The translations under genes were made by a program, and so were the position numbers. Positions 32,382-45,398 of a DNA stretch of 64,000 nt are shown here, piece after piece. The notes below the pieces were generated by a model. It had not been told where the DNA came from, did not search any database, and saw nothing but the letters and a program-made list of their open reading frames with translations. The first letter of the stretch is position 1. Each line of letters begins with the position of its first letter. This DNA comes from Luzula sylvatica (Eukaryota; Streptophyta; Magnoliopsida; Poales; Juncaceae), in assembly GCA_946800325.1 (NCBI GenBank), contig OX326959.1, positions 47,553,566-47,617,565 of the forward strand. The letters are read 5' to 3'.

Positions 32382-33003
32382 AAACTTTAAAATATAAAGC
32401 TAGGGAAGTTCTTTTGTGTTGCTTCAGTTATTCACTATTTAACACAATGTATCCAATATTATTTTTCTTACCATTACAAAAAAGAGAAACATCGTCTTTA
32501 ATCGACTTTTATATAACGAATGGTATATTTTCCTCAAATAAATGCAAGGACACAGATTTTATTAACGAATGATATAATTTTCAAATATATGCAACATGAA
32601 TAGATTCACAAATGTCTTTTGCGAACAAAACCTAGCTTCTATTAGACCCAGACCCATAAATCCAATTAATTAAACTATAAACTAATCAAATATAATTAAA
32701 AGTTTAGAACTAACGAGCTACTTTTAAGTATTATCAGACAAGTTTATACGCAACTTGATCAAAACATACCCGAATAACAAAATCTTAATCTTCATAACAA
32801 AATTAAAACTCATAAAATAATACAACTATCAATTCACGAATAAATAAAAATACAAAACCAAATTACAGTCCACTCTTTCTCTCTCTAAAACTAGAAAACG
32901 GTACCTTATTAATAATTATGGCAAAAATATTGAAATGCTTCTCATCAAGCCGAACAAAGTAGACAATGCACCCAAAGCAGTTTGACTATGCCTTTCTTTA
33001 TAT

Positions 33004-36000
33004 TTAAGCTGCAACTGGTTCATTTACAGAGTGAGATACACCTGTCTTGACCTGTCATCAAATGAAAGGTCGAAACTAAATTTCATATATACCCTTCCAA
33101 AACCCCGAAATTAAATAAAAGTACCTTGGCAGCTTTGAAGAGCTCATCCAATACTTCTGATAAGGTTGGATGTGCATGCACCGCAAATTTTATGTCCTTC
33201 ACAAATTAAAAAAACAAATTTTAATTATTTTCTCCTTTTTTAAACCCTAATTTTTCAGAACCTCAAAAATTACCTGAACTTTAGTCCCCAAAGCAATAGC
33301 ATTCGAGGCCTCGTGGATGAGGTCAGCAGCATGTAACCCTAAAATGTGAACCCCTAGAATCTCTCCTGTATCTCCTCTATATATCATCTACAATCAAATT
33401 TCATAATTAATTAATTGTTCTCTTTTAGGGGGTATATATGCAAAATTACCTTTGCAAGACCATCACCTTCATTTTCAGCCAAGGCTTTAGTATTAGCCTT
33501 AAAACTAGTTTTAACAACACTTATCTCAAACCCTTCTTTCTCTCCTTTCTCCCTTGCTTGAGGCTGGAATATTAGATATGAAATTAAATAAGAAAATTCT
33601 CAAAAATCACCTTGTATTTTCTCATATTTACCTCGGTAAGGCCAACCATGCTGATTTCAGGATGAGTGAAACAAGCTGCAGGTATGCTTAAGTGATTTAA
33701 TACGTGATCTTTGCCGGTTAATCCCTCCACAACTATTCATTTATCACCCAAAAAAATAAAATTGTTTAATTTTGCAATTAATAAAAAAAATGGTTTCAGA
33801 AAAGACAAATGTAAACAGAATATATTTTACCAGAAATGCCTTGTGCACTTGCGGCATGAGCGAGCATTAATTTACCATTTGCGTCTCCAATACAATATAC
33901 ATGTGGTACCTATAATAAAAAATAATTTATTATATGAATAGAGTTATTGTCTATATTATATTCCAATATGTAGTTATGTATACGAGTAAATGAAATAAAT
34001 CGCAACATTGAAAGAAGAAATTACCAAATTGCCACTGGAATCCGTGACTTGCATCCTCTCATCAACCGGTACGAACCCTCTCTGTGTCTCCACATTAATC
34101 TGGAGAAAAACAAAAATTAAGTTACAACTTCAAAAATTGGAAAATTTTCCAATGTACCCTCACAAGCTTTAAATATCAAATATGCCCCTAAAAATGCTGG
34201 AATTATCAAATTATGGAGAATTTTAGAGAGAGAGAGAGTCACATTTTCTAAGCCAAGGCCTTTAGTGAAAGGGGCTCTTCCAGTTGCGATAAGGGCTGCA
34301 TCCACCTAAAAAAAGAAAAAGTAAATTAATAAACAAAGATATAAATATTAAAACAAGATATAAATATTAAAACATAAAATATATATTGTATAGTATAGTA
34401 TTTTTATGAACCGAATATCTCACAATACCTCTAGAGTATCTTTATGTTCCTTTGTCTTTGCATCAATGAGTTCAATAAGAACTGGTTTCCCATCTTTCGC
34501 TGGCGTAATCTATTTAAAGAAAGCACAAACTAATTTCAAAATTAAAAATTAAAAATTAAAAATTTATATTTTCTTAACCTTCTTTGCGAAAACACCAGTA
34601 TGATAATCGATATTGCGAGGGTTAATCAGGATTCTCTGAGCTAATTTCCCAATTTCAGGATCGAAACCTGGCATTAATTGATCCAACGCCTCCACAAACG
34701 TAACCTGTAATTAACAATAATGAATCACGTAAGAGGGGCAAATTCGTAACTTTTAGAAACACAAGGGCATTTTCGAAAAAATACCTCGGAACCAAGAGCA
34801 GTGTAGACATCACTGAATTCGAGACCAATATATCCACTTCCAATAATGGCTATCCAATCTGGGACCCACTCCATTTTCAATGCATGATCACTCGTAAATA
34901 CCGTTTTACCTTTATTTCATAATTAGAACATTAATTTAGCAAATTATACATACGCAGAGAGAAAGATTATGTATTCCTGCACGGATACCGATGCAGATCA
35001 AATGATAGGTCATGTATTGAATTAAGTACCATCAATTTCAATGCCGTTCGGTACGAAAGGGACGGATCCAGTTGCGATAATTATATCTTTTGCAGTAATT
35101 ACTGTTTCAGGAGATCCACTTTTCCCATATTTCAATTTTTGCGGCCCCTAAATACAACAAAAAATTAAATGATCAATTGAGTGCATGAATAATTAAATAG
35201 AGTTAAATTTTAAATTGAACGTACCAGAATGGTACCGACACCGGTGAGAATATCGACACCTATAGCTTTCATCGAATTAGTCAAATTGCTTCTGATTTTT
35301 GAAGCGAGATTATTTGCGTGGTCTGCCACTGCTTGCCTGTCATAACCAGCAGATGACACCTGTCCCCCACAAAAAAATGTAACAAATAAACAAACGAAAT
35401 AACTAAATATATATATTATGAAAAATAGTGTACCTGTAAACCTAGGGATTTTAAGTGATGTTCGTCTTTTAATTCTCGCATTCTACCACTGACAGCTAAG
35501 AGAGCTTTGGACGGTACACATCCTCTATTTACGCAAGTGCCACCCACTATATCTCCTTCTATTACTGCTGTTTTCAGACCCTGTAAATTGGGATATATTG
35601 GTCAATTTGCAATTTTTAAATTTTTAGAGGATTATCCTAACTATATGAGCCTGGAGAAAAGTCCTGAATTTGAGCTCAAAATAAACAATAACAAGTGAAA
35701 GTTCAAGTCCCTGACTTCACATTTTTGTCAGACAATTTCTCGAATTTAGATAATTAGATTAAATCAACCAATCCTAAACCTCAAGTCAATTGAACTCAAA
35801 TCACTAGAAATATTTAATTGCATGTTTCCTCTAAAGAATGCAGCAACACTTTAGAAAAGATTTAAACTTTTATAAGTCATAATAAAATGTTAGAACTAAG
35901 AACAGAGCAACATACCTTTTCCACAGCATGCAAAGCAGCGCCATGACCACCAACACCAGCACCAATTATCACCAGATCATAATCAAAACCTCCCTTAGCG

Positions 36001-36221
36001 GATGCGGAGCTACCATTAGCGGATGCAGCTGCCTTCTTCACTCCATTCCGAGAAATCTGGATCTGCTGTGGCGCGATAGCGCTGTGACGTTGCGTGAGGC
36101 TGCTGAAAAGTGCTTCGCGCCTCAAGCCACAAAATCGGAGAGAGCGGGGAACGGAAGAGTTGGGTTTTAGTGACAGAGGCGAGGGGAGGGAAAGGGAAAT
36201 GGAGGAAACAGACGATTGCAT
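33004..36221 (-). CDS. LPD1: Dihydrolipoyl dehydrogenase (E3), plastidial
   Basis: 567 aa in 15 exons (minus): 36221-35916, 35580-35434, 35359-35225, 35147-35030, 34909-34785, 34704-34579, 34509-34429, 34305-34243, 34099-34025, 33909-33831, 33732-33632, 33563-33450, 33387-33274, 33196-33125, 33051-33004. Role: FAD enzyme that reoxidises dihydrolipoamide with NAD+ in the plastid pyruvate dehydrogenase complex. Seen: a Ser-rich plastid transit peptide of about 65-80 residues, FAD site [21 protein letters not shown], redox pair [16 protein letters not shown] site [11 protein letters not shown], second FAD motif [18 protein letters not shown], and dimer/active-site [13 protein letters not shown]. 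Length matches Arabidopsis LPD1 (about 570 aa). All junctions are GT-AG and in frame. The 5' leader has long GA microsatellites. Its last two exons were copied into unit 1 (28642-28834). Confidence 0.97.
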
Positions 36222-36293
36222 CTTAGAGAGAGAGAGAGAGAGAGACCTCGTGTTGTCCGAAGAGGAGAGAGATGAAGGCGGAGAATACGAAGT

Positions 36294-36333
<40 letters not shown>

Positions 36334-36610
36334 ACTGAACTATGGGACCAACCTATCTACTCTGTATAGACAGTGTTATTGCAATGTAACAACAGGGGTA
36401 TTTATGTGATAGTTTCTAATTTATATAGGCTTGTATAATATAATTTGATACTTTGCAAGGGTATATATGAAATTGAATAACGGGCTTGTAATAAGAACTT
36501 CTGGCCCAATTTTCTAACATTCTTAAGTTGTAATTAAGCACTTCAGTCCTACCGAAGCTCAGAATTTCCATTTCGACAAGAAGAAGAAGAAGAAGGATTG
36601 AGGATTTGCA
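36222..36610. promoter_or_regulatory. Shared divergent promoter interval LPD1 / NDUFB8
   Basis: Only 389 bp separate the two start codons. It has two (GA)n tracts (about 36224-36242 and 36298-36330) in the LPD leader side and AAGAAGAAGAAG near 36580 in the NDUFB8 leader. No clear TATA box on either side. A bidirectional promoter is inferred from spacing only. Confidence 0.65.
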
Positions 36611-37557
36611 ATGGCTGGTAGACTGAGCAGTGTTGGGGCCCGGATCCTAGGAGGAAACGGCGTCGCAGCCCGATCCGGCGCCTCTCTTCTCACCCGATCG
36701 GGGATGGGTCTTCCTACGGGAAAGCACATAGTCCCCGATAAGCCTGTATTTGCTTATCCCTGATTTTGATTATTTTCGTTAGTTTTACTCACCTATCTAA
36801 TTTCTTTCTTGTTTCTTTAATTAAGCTTGCCACGAATGATGAACTTATTTGGGATAACGGCACACCATTCCCTGAGCCGTGTGTTGATCGCATCGCTCCT
36901 CATATCGGAAAGGTAGATAATTGGACTCAAATGATTCTAATTGGATTTAGATTTCAGATTTTTTATATTTTTTTTGGATTGATCTTGTTTGGTTTGGGTT
37001 TCAAACAGTATGAGGCGTTGGCTTGGCTCTGTGGAGGACTTGGATTCTTCACATCCCTTGGTTTAATGGCAGTTTGGAACGACAAAGCTTCGAAAAATCC
37101 TTTTGTAAGTTGTTTTTCTTTCACTGTTTGAGCTTTGGATTTTTAAATTATTTTCTGGGTATTTTATGCGAAAAAATAGTATTAGTTGGTCCTTAATTGG
37201 ACATCAGTGAGTTGATTGGGGGGCAAAGCTGGACTTAATTGAGGCTTTGATAGATGATTCAAGCTTAGTTGAGTTTAACTTTGGCAAAATAAGTCCAATT
37301 GGGGGAATTTAGCCCAAATTCTTCATTTGGTTTTACTGTTCAAAATTGAAATTCTTGTTTCGTTAATTTGATTTTTAGTTATCAACATGCACTACCCTGA
37401 TTTTTTTCAAAACTGTACTTATTTAACAACCCTAAAAGGCTATTTAGTATTTAAAATTTTATTGATTAAACCCTAATTTTTATTATTTTGTTAATTACAG
37501 GCTCCTAAAATTTATCCATACGACAATCTACGCGTGGAGCTCGGCGGAGAACCCTAA
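36611..37557 (+). CDS. NDUFB8: Mitochondrial complex I subunit NDUFB8 (ASHI subunit)
   Basis: 124 aa in four exons: 36611-36745, 36826-36912, 37009-37104, 37501-37557. It is an accessory subunit of NADH:ubiquinone oxidoreductase in the inner mitochondrial membrane. Seen: an N-terminal Arg/Ser/Gly-rich segment (MAGRLSSVGARILGGNG) typical of the plant protein, the conserved DELIWDNGTPFPEPCVDRIA, one membrane span YEALAWLCGGLGFFTSLGLM, and the C-terminal PYDNLRVELGGEP. Length and ends match the Arabidopsis homologue. All introns are GT-AG. Divergent from LPD1. Confidence 0.95.
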
Positions 37558-39481
37558 TTTGGGAATCGCATGCTTTTATTATATTTCGTGCTTAAACTTC
37601 CTTTAATGAAATAATAACTCTTCTTGTTTTCTTGTTTGTTGGTTTTTTTTTCTCGTTATTCTGATAACTATACTTGCACCTTGTGATTTTCATGGATTAA
37701 TAAAGTTTTCTCATGAATTAGTGAATTAGTATATATAGAATCTTATTGAAGAAGTAATGTATGTCTCCACTGTTGTCACTAATGGAGAGGAGGTTAACAT
37801 TTTGTGGAAGACATGGCTCTGATATGTCAATTGTGCAGCACGTGGATGATCCAATCATGCAAATGCCCTTCGTTCTCGGTGAATTTGTGCATTACCATTT
37901 ACCACCCTCCAAAAATTAGTAATTCAAAGTAAGTGTTCTTTTATACCAGAAACTATTAAATATGAAAATTATGATCAATATTGTTTTCTCCGATTATTCA
38001 AAGAAAAATGCTTTTCTTCCAAGAATTTTGATGACGTAAATATATAATTTAACACCTTAACAATTGACATCTTAATTATATTTTAATTGATTGATCAATC
38101 GTAAATAAAAAATGTTGAATCATGTATGTTCTTAAAATGTTAAATCATATCATATCTAATTAAAATGTTGAATTATGTATGTTCTTAAAATGTTAAATCA
38201 TATCTACGTACGTCATCAAGATGTTACATTTTGTAGAATTTATTTTAGTGAAAATATGTATAATTTTTTGTGAATTTGCAAGAATATCCATGAAATAGTA
38301 TCAGTACATACGAGCTCCAAAAAAAATTGGCCACTTGATATATTATATATTACAAATATATTTGTACATAATACTTAAATTATCTCATGTATTATTTGTT
38401 GGAATTGTAGCCTCCCCTTCTCGTGGTTACAAGTCGTTAATTAATTGGTTAAAAGAGAGAGAAAGAAATAATTCTGATCTCAAATTTAGGAGGGGGCAAA
38501 CCCTAGCGGTGCACGTTGATGTCCTTTCGTGTCCCTCTCTCGGTCTCTCCTCTTCCTCATCTTCTTTTCATTCACTCTGCTTCGCCATATCCTCTTTATA
38601 TGTTCATACATAGTTTAAACTTGTTAATGCAAACATCAATACTAGTATGATATGTAAGTCAATCATATCTATATATCGTCTATGAGCATTTGAAAGAGCA
38701 AACAAAGCCAATATTTTTAGAAATTTTCAAAGTAAATCCGAAAATCATTAATTTTCTCTCTTTTTATTATTAATAAAAATAAACTAGCAATAAATATTCA
38801 ACATGAAGAAAAAAATTGCTCCCCGAATGCAAGTTAAAAAATTACCTGATTATTTTGTTAATTCGTGTACATTCAAAGCGAGAACCGCAAAATATAAAAT
38901 TATAAGTTCATAAATGATTAGAAAAAAAAATTGTAAATTTAGTTAACTTAATATTGAATATATAAAAGATAAAAATAATGAATCGATCCATTCATGCTTG
39001 CAGTTTTTTGCATCCATTCAGGGAAAGAAAATTGCCCAAGGATCTTTATATAAAAAGGAAATCTTAGAAGGTCATATATGGAAATAAGTACTTTCCGAGG
39101 ATATCCAGAGAAAAAGAACAGTCCTTGTATCGTAAATACCCGCAAACTTCTTGGGCAGTATTTTCTCTCTCTACATCTTTCTCTCTCCTCCCTTTTGTTT
39201 CGGTAGAGAGAGAAACAACAGCGAGAGAGAAAAGTACCCTCCTTTTTTTCTCTATCTATTGTGCTCTGCTCTCTAGCTTCGTTAATGGTGGATTAGGGTT
39301 TGCGATTTCTTCACTCTGAATTAATCTTTTTCTTCTGTTACTTGCTCGCGTGAAGCCGCCGTCAGCCGCACCGTACAAACCCTAGCTTATTGCGGGAGCT
39401 GGAATTATTCGATTGGGTCCCTGAAAGATTCGACTTTTGCTCATATTGGAGGATTGGTCGCAGAAATTCATCGACTTAACT
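37558..39481. other. Intergenic between NDUFB8 and PP4R3
   Basis: A+T-rich. About 39160-39480 looks like the PP4R3 5' UTR, with CT/GA-rich stretches and GGTGGATTAGGGTTT. A C/T-rich block near 38400-38600 (TCTCTCGGTCTCTCCTCTTCC) resembles a plant 5' UTR, but no gene follows it. No transposon ends recognised. Confidence 0.5.
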
Positions 39482-42400
39482 ATGGGGGGTCAAGGGAAGG
39501 GGTCTAATTCCTCTACTAGTAGTATGCAGGTATGCTTTGAGCTGATTTTCGATACTTAAGCTCATTAATTTGGTAATTTGAATTTATTCGTACCTGTCAC
39601 TTAATTGGAGTATTTCATGCATATTTCTCTTGTATTTAAGTTAATTCGTAGGTTAATAATTTTTTCGATTTTGTAATTTTAGCGTGTGAAGCTGTACCGG
39701 TTAAATGACGAAGGAAAATGGGATGATCAGGGAACCGGCCATGTCACCGTCGAATACATGGAGGTCAGTACCGAAAATGGACAAGTAATACCGAAAATGG
39801 ACATGTCCAGTTCTTTTTTTATATTCTAATGGGGTTTTATTAAATACAGGTATCTAAGGAATTGGGGCTATTAGTTGTAGATGAAGAGGACAATGAGACT
39901 TTAATAGCTCACTGTATTTCTCCTGATGATATATACAGGAGACAAGAAGGTAAATTACATTATCATTTATACCCCTATAGTTAGGAAATGTCATATATGC
40001 CCTGTAAAACATAAGATTTATCATTTTTGTTTGATTTCTAGATACAATTATTTCGTGGAGAGACCCAGAATTAGCTACCGAATTAGCTCTCAGCTTTCAA
40101 GAGGCCACTGGTTGCTCCTATATTTGGTACAGTCATTATTATTATGCACCCTATATTTTCTCATATTTATAAAAAACCCTCTTAACATTTGGTTATATAT
40201 ATTTTTTGTGATATAGGGACAACATAGGGGGTATTCAGAGAAATATGCATTTCAGTAATCTTGGAGGTAAACAAAACTAATATTCTACATGCTTATCAAC
40301 TTGTAAAAATATGAATAAATGATTTTTAATATATTTATTTTTAGGTCTTGAGGTTGGTCCTCGACCAGCAATGGTGAATCTAGAACCTTCTAGAATCTTG
40401 CAATCAAATTCTAGTAGTGATATGAGAGAGCTTCCTCCAGTTGAACTATCTAGCCTTCCTTTACTTCTAAAGGTTTTTCTTAAATATAAGTAAATTAATT
40501 ATCAATTTCAAATCAATTATTAAATTATTTTTTCTTTTCATTTTTCTTTTAATGAATTGTAGACCATTCTAGAGAGCAATCTTACAGACCAGATGCGTGT
40601 GGCCGAATTGATCATTCAAGATGTAAATAATTTTCTTTTCATTTATTCTTATTTTTGTTCTGAGGGCTTATTTGTAATTTTGATAAATTTATGAGTGCAG
40701 CAAGAATTCTTCCCGAAATTAGTGGACTTATTTAAAATGTGCGAAGACTTGGAGAATATGGACGGTCTTCACATGATATATAAATTAGTTAGAGGCCTAA
40801 GTACGCATTTTTATTTCTTATATTTGTTGTATATATTATTTGATACTAAATTTTTGGCTTGTGCAGTAATATTTAACACTCCGGCTATATTCGATAAATT
40901 ATTCGCTGATGAATTTATTATCGATATTATTGGCGCCCTTGAATGTATGTTTCTCTTATCTTTATTTGTCCCAAAATTGTAAAACCGAGGGGTAAATTTG
41001 TAAATTCATGTTTTATTTTGTGTGTTTTTTGTAATTAATATAGATGAACCAGATGTGGCTAAGATTCAGAAACATCGATCTTTTCTTAAAGAACATGTTG
41101 TTTTTAAAGAGGTATTTTTATTTATTTGTTCATTTGGTGATTTATTGAAATTTTAGGTTTTTTTGTTAATATTATTGTGTATATTTTTGAAGGCGATTAC
41201 AATTAAAAATAGTACAGTGCTTTCGAAGATTCATCAATCTTTTAGAGTTGGCTATATTAAGGTTCGTGTTTTTTATTATTTATTTTCTTTGATGTGCTGA
41301 TGTTTTTATTTAATTTAATTCAAATATTCCTTTAGATTATGGAATAACATTATAATTATTTATTTATTTATTTTTTGTAAAAAATAGGATATAATATTGC
41401 CTAGGGTTTTGGATGACGGCACAATTGCTAGTTTGAATTCCATAGTACATTCAAATAATGCTGCTGTGAGTAATTATTTCTTTTTATTTTCTCTTATTTC
41501 CATATTATTTCTTTTAATTTTTTGAGATTTTGCAGGTGTATAATTTGAAAACATTTTCCTCTTTTTATTTTATTTCTTATTTTGATTGTGATAATGTAGG
41601 TGATATCTTTGCTTAAAGACGATTCATGTTTCATTCAAGACCTTTTTGCAAAGATGAAATCTCCCGAAATTTCTGAAACTTCTAAAAGAGATTTGGTTCG
41701 TCCTTTTTATGTCTTTTTTCAAAGCAAAACCTAATTAGGGTTTCATTATTGTATGATCCTATTAATATTTTATTATTTTTTTTCAATATGTAGGTTTTCT
41801 TCTTGCATGAATTTTGCGCCCTTAGTAAAAGTTTGCAACTGGTGCAACAATTGCGACTATTTAGGTTTCAATCTTTTTCTTTGTTTAAAAATGGAAACTA
41901 TTTATATTTTTATACCAATTATTCATGTTATTTGATTTTAGGGATCTTGCTAATGAGGGTATTTTTGAAATTATCGCGAATGTGTTACAGAGTCCAGATA
42001 AGAAAATCGTCTCAGCAGGGTATTTCTTTTTCTTCTTCTTGATACATAACAATTCATCATTTTTTTACAAAAATAAGTTCTATCCATGAACAAATTTGAT
42101 TTTTCCTTATTCGGTTTAATTTGTGGAAATTTCAGGACAGATATATTGATATTATTTCTCAACCAAGATCCAAATCTTTTAAGATCTTTTATCATCCAAC
42201 AAGAAGGAAACACTCTTCTCGGCCTTTTGGTAATTATTTGTTCCTCAATTTTCCCCAGTTAACATTTTTTTAAAACCATATTTATTAATTATAATTAATT
42301 TCAGGTAAAAGGTATGATGAAAGACTTTGGCGAAGACATGCATTGCCAATTTCTCGAAATTATTCGAATTTTACTCGACTCTTACACCATGTCTGGATCT

Positions 42401-44576
42401 CAGGTACATAACTCTAAAAATATATTACATACTATACTTTCTTAACACAATTATTATTTGAATTGCAGAGAGATGCAATGATAGAGATATTCTATGAAAG
42501 GCACTTGGACCAACTAGTAGACACGATTGCACAATCCTGTCCTCCCAAAAATAATTCTAGAGTACATTCTACCGAAACCAATTTCGTACCGGTGAAATCA
42601 GAAATCTTGATGAATATTTGTGAACTGCTCTCCTTTTGCGTCATTCACCATCCTTACCGAATCAAGTAAATTAATTTCTTAATATCAATCTTTTTTGTTA
42701 TTATTATTATTTTGAAATGAAATGATAATTTGGTTGGGTTGATATGTAGGTGTAATTTTCTAATGAATAATGCAATAGAAAAAATATTAACGTTAACTAG
42801 GAGGAGAGAGAGAGTTCTTGCTGTGGCTGCTGTGAGATTCATGCGTACCATTATTTCTCGAAATGTATGTTCTTTTCTTATGATTCGAATAATTTCATGT
42901 ATACCCCTCCCTACAGAACATGAAAAATATCATACATGCCACAATAAAATAGGAAATATTATTGGTACCAATCATGAACTTTTTAATGGGGTATATGTGA
43001 TTGTTTGAGATTTTTCAGAAGTAAAATTGAAATAACAGGGGTAAATTTGATATTTTTGTTATTTACAGGATGAGCATTTACTTAGGCACATAGTGAAAAA
43101 TAATTCGTTAAAGCCAGTAATAGAAGCATTTGTTGAGAATGGGGATCGATACAACATGCTTCACTCTGGCATTCTCGAGCTACTCGAGTACATACGCAAG
43201 GTACATTTTTGCAATTCAGTGCTTGTAAACCTTCAATTTCGCAATTAAGTCCCATTTTCTTGCTTTCTTTTTCAGGACAATTCGAAATCGTTGGTGGTTT
43301 ATGTGGTCGAGACATTCTCGGAACAGCTTAAGAAATTCGAGCATTTGGGGAGTATTCAAGCTCTAAAAATTAAATACGAACAGGTCGAAACCCTAAACCC
43401 TAATTTGAATAGTTACGTGTGTAAATTATTTGTGACTGAAATGCGAATTGTTTATTGTAGTGCTTGGAGAATAACGACCAAAAAGCTGAAAATAATAACA
43501 ATAGTAAAGGAGAAGCGAGGAAAAGAGGGGAGAATCGTGGTCTTGAGAAAGAGGAAGAAGATTATTTTAACGAGGACAGGTTCGTAATTTAGTTTAGTTT
43601 AGGGTTGCGAGGCTTAATTTTTCAATTGTGGGTTTAATTGATACTACTTGGGTTTAATTGAGTTAATTTAAGCCTTAATTTGAGAAATTGATGCTTAATT
43701 GGGTTAATTTTTCAATTTGAGAAATTGATGCTTAATTTTTCAATTGTGGGTTTAATTGATACTACTCGGGTTTAATTGAGTTAATTTAAGCCTTAATTTG
43801 AGAAATTGATGCTTAATTGGGCTAAATTGAAGTCCATTTAAGACCCAATTAGAAATTTAAATCCTAAACCCTGCCTTTTATCTTTTATAGTGATGAAGAA
43901 GACTCATCTAAAAATGCGCCACATGGGCACAATAAAACCACTAGGTCTAGTACCAATAGTCTCCCTAACGGTACCAAATCTAACCACACTTCTATGAGGT
44001 ACTACTAATCTCTCTCCTTAGTTTCCTTTTGTAATTTATTATATTTTAATTTAATCTATTTTCTCGGTATAACTAAATAAATTTCTTTTTATATTATTCA
44101 GGCCTATAGTAGACTACGAAGACGACGAGGACGATGAGGATTATAACCCGCCTTTACCGCCCATTAAGAAACCCGATAACCCTTTAGAGGACAATGACTC
44201 TTTGTTAACCATCTCCAAAAACAAACGCAAGATTAATTCGTCGAACAAGAACAATGAAGCTCTTCATGGTACCGACTTGTCCCCCAAGAAACCCAAAATT
44301 AGCGTTTCCTTGCCTCTCAAGACTCAATACGATAATAAAGAAGTAGAGAAGAAAATTGAAACGAAAGAGCAGGAAAAGGAGAAGGCAGAGGGGGAACTGG
44401 AGACGAAGGGAATGGAGACGAAGGAAATTGAGACGAAGGGAATGGAGACGAAGGAAATTGAGAAGGAAGTGGAATTGAGTAGGGGCGAAACTGAAATGGT
44501 AAATGGAAATGAAGCTCAATTGCAAGAAGATTGCGGTACGCCTTTGAATACTTCAGAACCATATCCTGTTAGATGA
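39482..44576 (+). CDS. PSY2L: Protein phosphatase 4 regulatory subunit 3 (SMEK/PSY2-like)
   Basis: 878 aa in 24 exons: 39482-39529, 39683-39763, 39850-39949, 40042-40126, 40217-40266, 40345-40472, 40563-40622, 40701-40800, 40867-40944, 41044-41111, 41193-41261, 41388-41465, 41600-41695, 41794-41864, 41942-42019, 42136-42229, 42305-42403, 42469-42665, 42750-42864, 43069-43200, 43276-43383, 43461-43579, 43891-43998, 44102-44576. Role: targets the PP4 catalytic subunit to substrates such as DNA-repair and miRNA-pathway proteins, mainly in the nucleus. Seen: an EVH1/PH-like N-terminus (RVKLYRLNDEGKWDDQGTGH, then SYIWDNIGGIQRNMHFSN), an SMK-1 domain (about 160-350), a helical armadillo-like region to about 645, then an acidic and Lys-rich disordered tail with NKRKIN and KKPK. 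Near the C-terminus a 15-bp repeat encodes ETKGM/ETKEI units. Confidence 0.95.
43621..43830. repeat. Tandem 118-bp repeat in a PP4R3 intron
   Basis: Two near-identical units starting GTGGGTTTAATTGATACTAC at 43628 and 43746, in the intron before exon 23. Confidence 0.85.
44399..44466 (+). repeat. 15-bp minisatellite in the PP4R3 last exon
   Basis: Alternating 15-bp units GAGACGAAGGGAATG and GAGACGAAGGAAATT keep frame and encode ETKGM and ETKEI. The length probably varies between individuals (inference). Confidence 0.85.
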
Positions 44577-45398
44577 ATTGGCGATTTCAATTTAGATGGC
44601 TTTTTTTTTGTTGAATTTCGAATTTTAAGTTTTCAAAAAAATTGGTGATTGATGACCCGAAAAAAGAAGAAAAAAGAGGGTACGCTGACAATATCTAGAT
44701 GTGAGTTCCAAGGACGAAACTACTGGAGGAAATGTGGTGTGTTGACTGGAGATGTCCATTAGTTTCTACCGACTGTATATTTTTTTTGGTTGAGCCAATT
44801 TTACGTTTGTTATAACTAGGGTTTAGCGAGCTGTAATATTATTTGTTAGCAAGGCAAGAACTTGAAAACTTGGAATTGAAGAAAATAACCTTGCTTTGTT
44901 CTTTTCATTGCGAAATGGCATGTCTAAGTTTAGAGACGTATATATGTTTAAACCCTTTTGCTTTTTAAAATTTTGTAGGGGGGTGGTTATTTGTGTTTTT
45001 CCAAGGATTGGGGGATTTATTTGTAATTTGGTCTCTAAATAGATTTGCTAGGTGGACTTCTTGTTGAAACAATGTTTTTAGCCTTTTCGGTTTGGAATCA
45101 TTTGTAATGTTGGAACTCCATGCTTGTGATTTGATGACAAGAAATTCGATTCTTGGACTTGACAGATCATTTTTTTGTAATTTTTTCTATTCAAAAAATT
45201 CAAATGGGAACGAAATGCGTTGTAGATGTGGTTCTAATTCAGATAGGATATGAAATATGGGTGTTTTATTATATATGTAAAACCACTACAATTTACATGG
45301 GTTTATTTGGCCTAATTATTTTATTCTCAATTCAATACAAATAAAACCAACACTAACAATAAACCACTTCAATACTAATACTAATCAATTCTTCAAGT
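44577..45398. other. Convergent 3' UTRs of PP4R3 and the H+-pyrophosphatase
   Basis: 822 bp, A+T/T-rich, no ORF worth calling. The two genes end toward each other here. Confidence 0.6.

Larger units (their letters stand above)
29528..33205 (+). repeat. Segmental duplication, unit 2
   Basis: Direct-orientation partner of 23757-28855. It contains MATH-BTB copy 2 and the true 3' end of lipoamide dehydrogenase. It preserves the empty sites of the three unit-1 insertions and carries a SINE that unit 1 lacks. Confidence 0.92.

Noticed and set aside
32270..32572. 100-aa frame MVECETQKYMCC...
   Set aside because: Falls inside the SINE and its A-rich tail.
36094..36369. 91-aa frame with a long RERERE tract
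   Set aside because: Antisense shadow of LPD exon 1 plus the GA microsatellite of its leader.
38400..38620. Small gene with a C/T-rich leader (92-aa frame)
   Set aside because: The frame has no conserved features or splice-supported continuation; it resembles a 5' UTR fragment without a gene.
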